From Diorhabda sublineata (lineage: Eukaryota > Arthropoda > Insecta > Coleoptera > Chrysomelidae): DNA of 64,000 nt. The DNA is taken from positions 24,595,572-24,659,571 of the forward strand of contig NC_079485.1 in assembly GCF_026230105.1 (NCBI RefSeq). The letters run 5' to 3'. Made by a program: the position numbers and the translations under genes. This document shows, piece by piece, positions 58,871 through 64,000 of this stretch; the stretch's first letter is position 1, and every line of letters begins with the position of its first letter. The notes below the pieces were generated by a model, which saw only the letters and a list, made by a program, of their open reading frames with translations, did no database searches and was not told the DNA's origin.

Positions 58871-59470
58871 ATGAAGAGTTCTTATTTCCAAATTTGATGA
58901 TATGTGTTTGACAATATTTTTCTGTACTTTTAATAATCTAATCATTAAAATAAACAGCCATTGTTCTTCTTTGAGTAAAAAAATTTCGAAGCTTATGAGT
59001 TTCCCTGATGAACAACAATACTAATTATTACTATTAATTACGTTTAAACATTAAAATGAATAATCGGTATTATGTCAAAATATGACCACCTTGAACAAAA
59101 GTGTTAAGAGTTACATCTTCTTTGTTAAGTTACAATGTGTTCCTAATGTTCCTGTTCGTACAAGACCCTTTCACATCTCTCTAGGGATACTGTCAAGAGA
59201 AAATAAATATCAGAGTTTCCTAAGTTTGTGTTTGATAATTGATAGTGTACAGTATAAGTTTTGTTTCGAAACTTTCCAAGTTAAAATATGGAGACAAGTC
59301 GAACATTAGAATAAGTAGAATTGAAAAATAAATACAATAATGTATATTTATAAATAGAATCTGAAGTATGTATGGAAAGAAATCGAATTTGTAGGTTTTA
59401 ACAAAAAAAATTTTTCGGGCTTAAACTATATTGGCACGTTGTGTTCGCAATACTCAGAAGAAAACGTTAA

Positions 59471-59530
59471 GAAGCTTTTCGAGAAAAGCTTCCTTTATAT
59501 TAGTAAGTGTCTGTAAATTCTATAAAAAGG
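59471..59530 (+). promoter_or_regulatory. Perfect palindrome with HSF-type dyad, 28 bases before a TATA box
   Basis: GAAGCTTTTCGAGAAAAGCTTC (59471-59492) is an exact 22-bp palindrome containing TTCGAGAA, the TTCnnGAA core of heat-shock elements. The outer GAA/TTC units are at 7 rather than 5 bp phasing. TATAAAAAGG starts at 59521. No coding exon is recognised downstream, so function is speculative. Confidence 0.3.
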
Positions 59531-59539
59531 TTTTCTAGT

Positions 59540-60160
59540 GTTCTCATCTAAAGAGATTTCAACGTTTGCCCTCTATCAATGTTCTGCGTGACGCTCTTGA
59601 CCTGAACATAAAATTATCGCCTAAATTGTGCGTGTAGGTGGTGCCTGGATAAGCAGAGATAAAAGAGAAGAGTTGAGACCGTCAAAATTACACCATAAAA
59701 TCATCAATAAATATGCCAAAAACAATATTTGGAATAAAGAACTGATAGTCTAAGCAAGTTTCTAGTACTTAAAATATGACCTAATATTTTACGTTCCCTA
59801 CATTACACGTGCTGAAAACGAAATATGCAACCTATGTATCTCGTTAAATAATTGGCTAGAACAAAAATTTACACGATGAAAGTTTGAATTTATGACTTTT
59901 TAATAATGTTTTACTAGATGTAAATTATTTTTACTGCGTTTATTGTGGAATAATGACATACTTTGAGGATTAATAACTCTTGTAGTTTGAATAAAAATAT
60001 TTTCTAAACGAAATTTTGCCGCTTTATAGAAAAAAATAGTCATATAGGCAATTGGAGATATACAGGACTTGATGCAAAATATTCGAGAATGACTAGATAA
60101 TTTCAAATAATACTGTGTCATAAAAAATTTTTCATACGATCAATATACACTATACATTGG
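59540..60160. other. AT-rich stretch with no recognised gene
   Basis: Only short chance frames, including 59900-60121 on the minus strand. Confidence 0.45.
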
Positions 60161-60167
60161 AACATTA

Positions 60168-62158
60168 TGAATTTTTAATGGATGATTACGTATGTTTTGT
60201 GTTGACGGAATAAATAATTCTACACTACTATCTGAAGGTCAGGGGCGGCTCATGCCTAATGGTTAACAATCCATAACTTTTACAGTGACAACCTTTACAA
60301 TCTAAAGATCACAAAAATTAATTTTTTAACGAAAAGGTACTCTCTGTTTAACTCGATAAAATTTATGCTTTAGGAGATATGTAGCTTTTAGATCTTTGTA
60401 ATTGCCAAGGAAACCGTTCGCCATGAAAAAAAATTCTGAAGAAAATTATCATAAATTGTAATTATTTATTGAGAATACTCACAGGAGGTATTAAATCAAA
60501 TTCAAATATTGCTTGAAGAACTAATGAATAAATAAATAAATATTTGTACTACATACTATCGAACATCATACTACTGGCATAAGGAAAAGAGATTAAAAAT
60601 TATTTTTCATCCAGTAGGCTACTATGAAATAAGCTACTACGTGATATTCAATTAGAAATTACAAGCGACTTGATTTGTTAATGTCAGTTTGCTGTCAATC
60701 TGGTCAATACCTTCTTCATCTTCTTCTTTCTACTTCATTTTAGGCAGATTGCCTGTTCATTCTTCGCAGCATGCCTATTGTCTCAATTGATAGTAAGATT
60801 ATCACTCCATCTTTTTCGTGACCTTCCCATACTTCTTCTCCCCAGTGGTGAGTTTTCTCGTGCTATCCTTACTATTCTTTCCTCGCTCATTCTACTTATG
60901 TATTCGTCCCCTTCGCGCTTTCTGCTCAGTACCCATTCGTTAATATTTTCCACTCTGCATTGTTACCTTATGTCACCGCTACGTTCCCTGGCTAGGAGCG
61001 TTTTTCCATCAATTTTTCGAAGGACTTTCATTTCGCTTGTTTCCAGGAGCCTTTTTGTTTTTGCTGTATCAGGCCGAGCTTCTGCGGTGTACGTCATTGT
61101 GGGTTTGATTACAATTTTGTAGGTTCTTGACTTGGGCTCAATACTTAAGTATTTGTTTTTCCATATAGTGTCGTTCAGACATCCGGCTGGTCTTGCTGCT
61201 TTTATTGTTTACTGCCTTACCTCTGTCTCAATATCACTATATCCGGATAGTTCTATACCCAGATATTTGAATTTCATTTTTTGCTGGATTATTTTGTCGA
61301 CCAGCTTGCATCTAAGAGGTATTTTTGATGTTATCAGGATTTTTGTTTTTGAGGTAGAAATCATCATATTTAGAGATTTTTCTGTGCAATTTAAGCGATA
61401 TAGCTGCCTTTGGAGGTCGTCTTCGTTTTTTGCAACCAGCACAGCATCGTCAGCATAGCGCAGGATTGCGGTCACCCATTTTGTATCCGTTCAATCTGCG
61501 TACTTGCTTTATTTCATCTATAATTATGTTGAAAAAGAGTGGACTCATTGAGTCACCCTCTCGTATTCCTCTTTCCACGGGGATTGGTTTGGTGAGCTCT
61601 CCGTTGATCTTGGCCTGAATTTTGATTGAGCTGTATCGATTCTCTATGACTTTGATTAAGGTATGGGCTACTTGTTTGTCGTAGAGTAAATGTACAACAT
61701 CCTCCAACTGAACCCGGTCAAATGCTTTTTGCAAATATGCCGACATGCATTTGATGTATAGTTTGAGTTCTAGTAACTCCTCAGAAGCCAGAAGGTTGTA
61801 TACTGAACGCTTTTCGGGTGTTTTAATACCTCTTGTGAGTATTTTCAAAAGATAATTACAATTTATGATAATTTTCTTCAGAATTCTTTTTCATGGCGAA
61901 CAGTTTCCTTGGCAAGTACAAAGATCTTAAAATCTACATATCTCCTAAAGCATAAATTTTATCGAGTTAAACAGAGAGTACCTTTTCGTTAAAAAAATCA
62001 TTTTAGCTATTTTTAGATTGTATAGGTTGTCCCTGTAAAAGTTACGAATTGTTAACCATTGGGCATGAGTTACCCCTGGCCTTCAGATAGTACTGTAGAA
62101 TTATTTATTCCGTCAAAACACACTACATGGACATACCTAATAATCCATTAAAAATTCA
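60168..62158. mobile_element. Foldback structure: ~300-bp inverted repeats enclosing an RT fragment
   Basis: The left arm (60168-60496) and right arm (61821-62158) are reverse complements at high identity. They share long exact blocks such as AACGAAAAGGTACTCTCTGT, TAACTCGATAAAATTTATGC and GAAGAAAATTATCATAAATT. The outer ends read GAATTTTTAATGGAT. The 1.3-kb centre is mainly a non-LTR fragment on the minus strand. No clear target duplication was found. Either a foldback transposon hit by a retroelement, or an inverted duplication around it. Confidence 0.85.
60720..61860 (-). pseudogene. 5'-truncated non-LTR reverse transcriptase
   Basis: On the minus strand 61848-61450 reads LQKAFDRV, RYSSIKIQAKINGELTKPIP and RGIREGDSMSPLFFNIIIDE (RT blocks 3-4). 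After a frameshift 61475-61209 reads RYADDAVLVAKNEDDLQRQL, with an intact YADD catalytic box, and KFKYLGIELSGYSD. Further frames to about 60760 give NDTIWKNKYLSI, TMTYTAEARPDTAKTKRLLE, MKVLRKIDGKTL, WVLSRKREGDEYISRMSEER and GRRSMGRSRKRW, the family's C-terminal segment. The N-terminal endonuclease and RT blocks 1-2 are absent. Confidence 0.85.
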
Positions 62159-62249
62159 TACTATTTGTATCTATAATTTAGAAAATATACTATAAGTTCT
62201 AAAATAGCAACGAGAGGTCGTATGAGAATTTTTTTGTCATGGTATAATT

Positions 62250-62310
62250 TTTTCGTCATCTACTCACTCTCGAATTTTTGCATAAAGTCCTGGAGCACCC
62301 TGTATTATTT
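62250..62310 (-). mobile_element. Isolated CAGGGTGCTCCAG element end
   Basis: CCTGGAGCACCCTGTATTAT near 62291-62310 is the reverse complement of a TACAGGGTGCTCCAGG terminus. No partner found. Confidence 0.35.
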
Positions 62311-62319
62311 CGAATATTT

Positions 62320-63290
62320 TACATATATGAACAGTGGGTGTGAAATTGACAGTTAATTAAATTGTCAAAATTGAAACGTTTACTAGAAGGTTATACGTAC
62401 ACGTACTCATTGGTTTTCCACTCCTGAAGCAGCTCTGAAAATCAGTTGTCAAAATTGCCTTCTCCATATTCATCACATTAGTTTCAACTGTCTCTCGATA
62501 TCCTCTGAGCCTATATTCAATCTGGAAAGGATCCAAAGGTCATAGGAAACTAGGAAGTTTGGTGGAGCTGTTTCACTTGAACGAATTGAAAACTCCATTT
62601 TGGTATTGGAAATTTAGAATCATAGCCAGTTTATCACCAGTAATGATCTAGTAGGAAAAACTTTGATCCGGATTTTATTAGACTATTTCTACGTGCTCGA
62701 GGTTTATAATACAATTGACCTAAATTATCTTTAAAATATGGTGATAAACCAAAATCTCACGTTCCATTTCGAACGAGCAGATTTTCATCCATGCCTCTGT
62801 GTCGTATAAGAGTACAGGAAAGACTTAACATCGTGTCATCCTAATAATCAAAACAAAGTTAAGATCATGGCTGGGAAGAATTTTTTGAGTTTTATAAACC
62901 TTCCTCTCACTTTGACTATTCTTGCTCGTATCTGCACGCTAGGATATCATTTATTGTACATTATGTTTCCCGGGTACGTCAATTATTGTATTTGATTTAT
63001 TTATACGTTAATAACATTGATTTTTCCTTCTAGTACATTTTGTTATTTAGTTATGACCTCTTTATATTAAGCTCTCGTCTGTATTTCTGGCAGTCTACAA
63101 CAAGAAGGTCTGTGAGCCTCTTTTCAAACGAGCTGGTTACTGAAACAGTACCATCAGTGTAACGTCTATTGTTGACAAATTTTCCATTAACTGAAACTAA
63201 AATAGTTGTATAAAATAGTATTAAACGGGGTTTAGACAAGGCAGAAGTGCCACAGATGATAATGCAACTACAATGTATTAGTTCGAGTAG
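62320..63290. other. No firm feature; possible faint transposase relic
   Basis: The minus strand near 62540-62400 reads an FQSCFRS-like block that loosely resembles the C-terminus of mariner transposases, but it is too short and broken to call. Short ORFs at 63051-63239 have no support. Confidence 0.25.
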
Positions 63291-63302
63291 AATCTACAGA
63301 TG

Positions 63303-63480
63303 TACCGGGTGTCCCAATAAGAATGGCTCCCGGTCATATCTCGGGAACCGTTTATAGTACAGCTTCGGGAAAAAAAATTTATAACAAAAGTGACCTCGAG
63401 AAAAACCTGGAAATTATTTACAGAGTTGTAGGTCCACCGCCAGAGGGCGTAATTAAATACCAAAAATTATAAAATGAATA
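63303..63480 (+). mobile_element. Left end of a CGGGTGTCCC-type element
   Basis: TACCGGGTGTCCCAATAAGA starting at 63303, followed by ATGGCTCCCGGTCATATCTC, looks like the terminus of a small TA-flanked insect transposon. The opposite end is not seen before the window ends at 64000. Confidence 0.45.
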
Positions 63481-64000
63481 ATTTACAAATTTTGCATAAT
63501 TAAGATGCATTTAAACTATGATTATCGTATTCCTCAAGAAATTTAGCGTATATTTGATCCGACAAGTTTTAGTCTATCTCTTCAAATAAGAGGTGGGAGG
63601 AAGCGGGAACTTTATTATGAAAAAACGCCTGTAAGTCCAGTTTTACCTAACCTATCTATGCAAACTTGATCTTTTTGAAAAAAGCTCCTTTCTACCAATG
63701 TAAGAGTTATAATTTTGAAACAACCTAATGAGTAACGTATACGCTAGAGGGCGTATACGTATAGCTATCCTTGAAAAATGTTACAAAACACAATAAATGT
63801 TTTGGCATATGTGCAATTTAATCCGCATTTAAGTAGATATTAGAGCAATAAGTAGAGACTTGAGAATAAGCAGAACCACCGTTCAACGTATTTTGACAGG
63901 ACACAGGTAAATTATGATGTAAAAAGATATTTTTCTTAAACAAAAAATACCCGCATAATATTATTTGCGGGCATGATTATATGTTAACATAATAATTTAT

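Noticed and set aside
60778..61618. Plus-strand ORFs of 62-114 codons
   Set aside because: They are antisense to the minus-strand RT fragment with a YADD box.
62400..62560. Possible mariner C-terminus (FQSCFRS) on the minus strand
   Set aside because: The resemblance is a few residues only and flanking frames do not extend it.
1..64000. CRISPR arrays, rRNA genes, prokaryotic operons or an intact viral genome
   Set aside because: No regular spacer-repeat arrays, no rRNA motifs and no compact gene order were seen; the only tandem repeats are a two-unit pair and microsatellites.

Overview
This is an AT-rich stretch of animal nuclear DNA, almost certainly from an insect. The evidence is the dense layer of insect-type mobile DNA: many mariner/Tc1 relics, 5'-truncated non-LTR retrotransposons, hAT-like and Mutator-like MITEs, a tRNA-derived SINE head and (TA)n microsatellites. 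There is also one spliced gene with a long intron and consensus GTAAGT and TTACAG splice sites. I see no rRNA, CRISPR or prokaryotic operon signal. The species cannot be read from the sequence.

The one convincing host gene is on the minus strand. A large coding exon (29952 to 27161) is open from a good splice acceptor to a TAG stop. About 5.45 kb upstream (35465 to 35405) is a short exon with a strong Kozak ATG and a GTAAGT donor. Its phase fits the acceptor exactly: 61 nt plus 2792 nt makes 951 codons. Joined, they predict a 950-residue, Asn/Ser/Gln-rich, probably disordered protein. It has a Lys-rich basic N-terminus that could be a nuclear signal, a PLDLS motif of the kind bound by the co-repressor CtBP, and an internal duplication. 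I recognise no named family. Its intron is filled by a head-on non-LTR relic, a Tc1/mariner relic, a Mutator-like MITE and a (TA)n tract.

A second possible gene starts at 48809 (plus strand). A short exon encodes a signal-peptide-like leader and ends at a GTAAGT donor, behind a locally GC-richer candidate 5'UTR. No partner exon is visible. A 104-codon open frame at the left edge (minus strand) may be a terminal exon.

The rest is mobile DNA. Layout: 0.5-6 kb, inverted repeats, a mariner relic, a hAT-like MITE and a pogo/Tigger-type relic. 9.9-14.5 kb, mariner and non-LTR pieces, a tandem duplication and a perfect 42-bp-arm palindrome. 17.5-25.9 kb, a mariner with both terminal repeats, an RNase H fragment, a DDE transposase relic and two MITEs. 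27-35.5 kb, the spliced gene. 36.5-45 kb, four mariner copies (three with inferred internal deletions) and a SINE. 45.6-47.9 kb, a long non-LTR relic. 51-58.5 kb, Tc1, RT, mariner and RNase H relics. 60.2-62.2 kb, a ~300-bp inverted repeat enclosing a reverse transcriptase fragment. Every transposase and reverse transcriptase here is broken by stops, frameshifts or deletions, so none looks autonomous.
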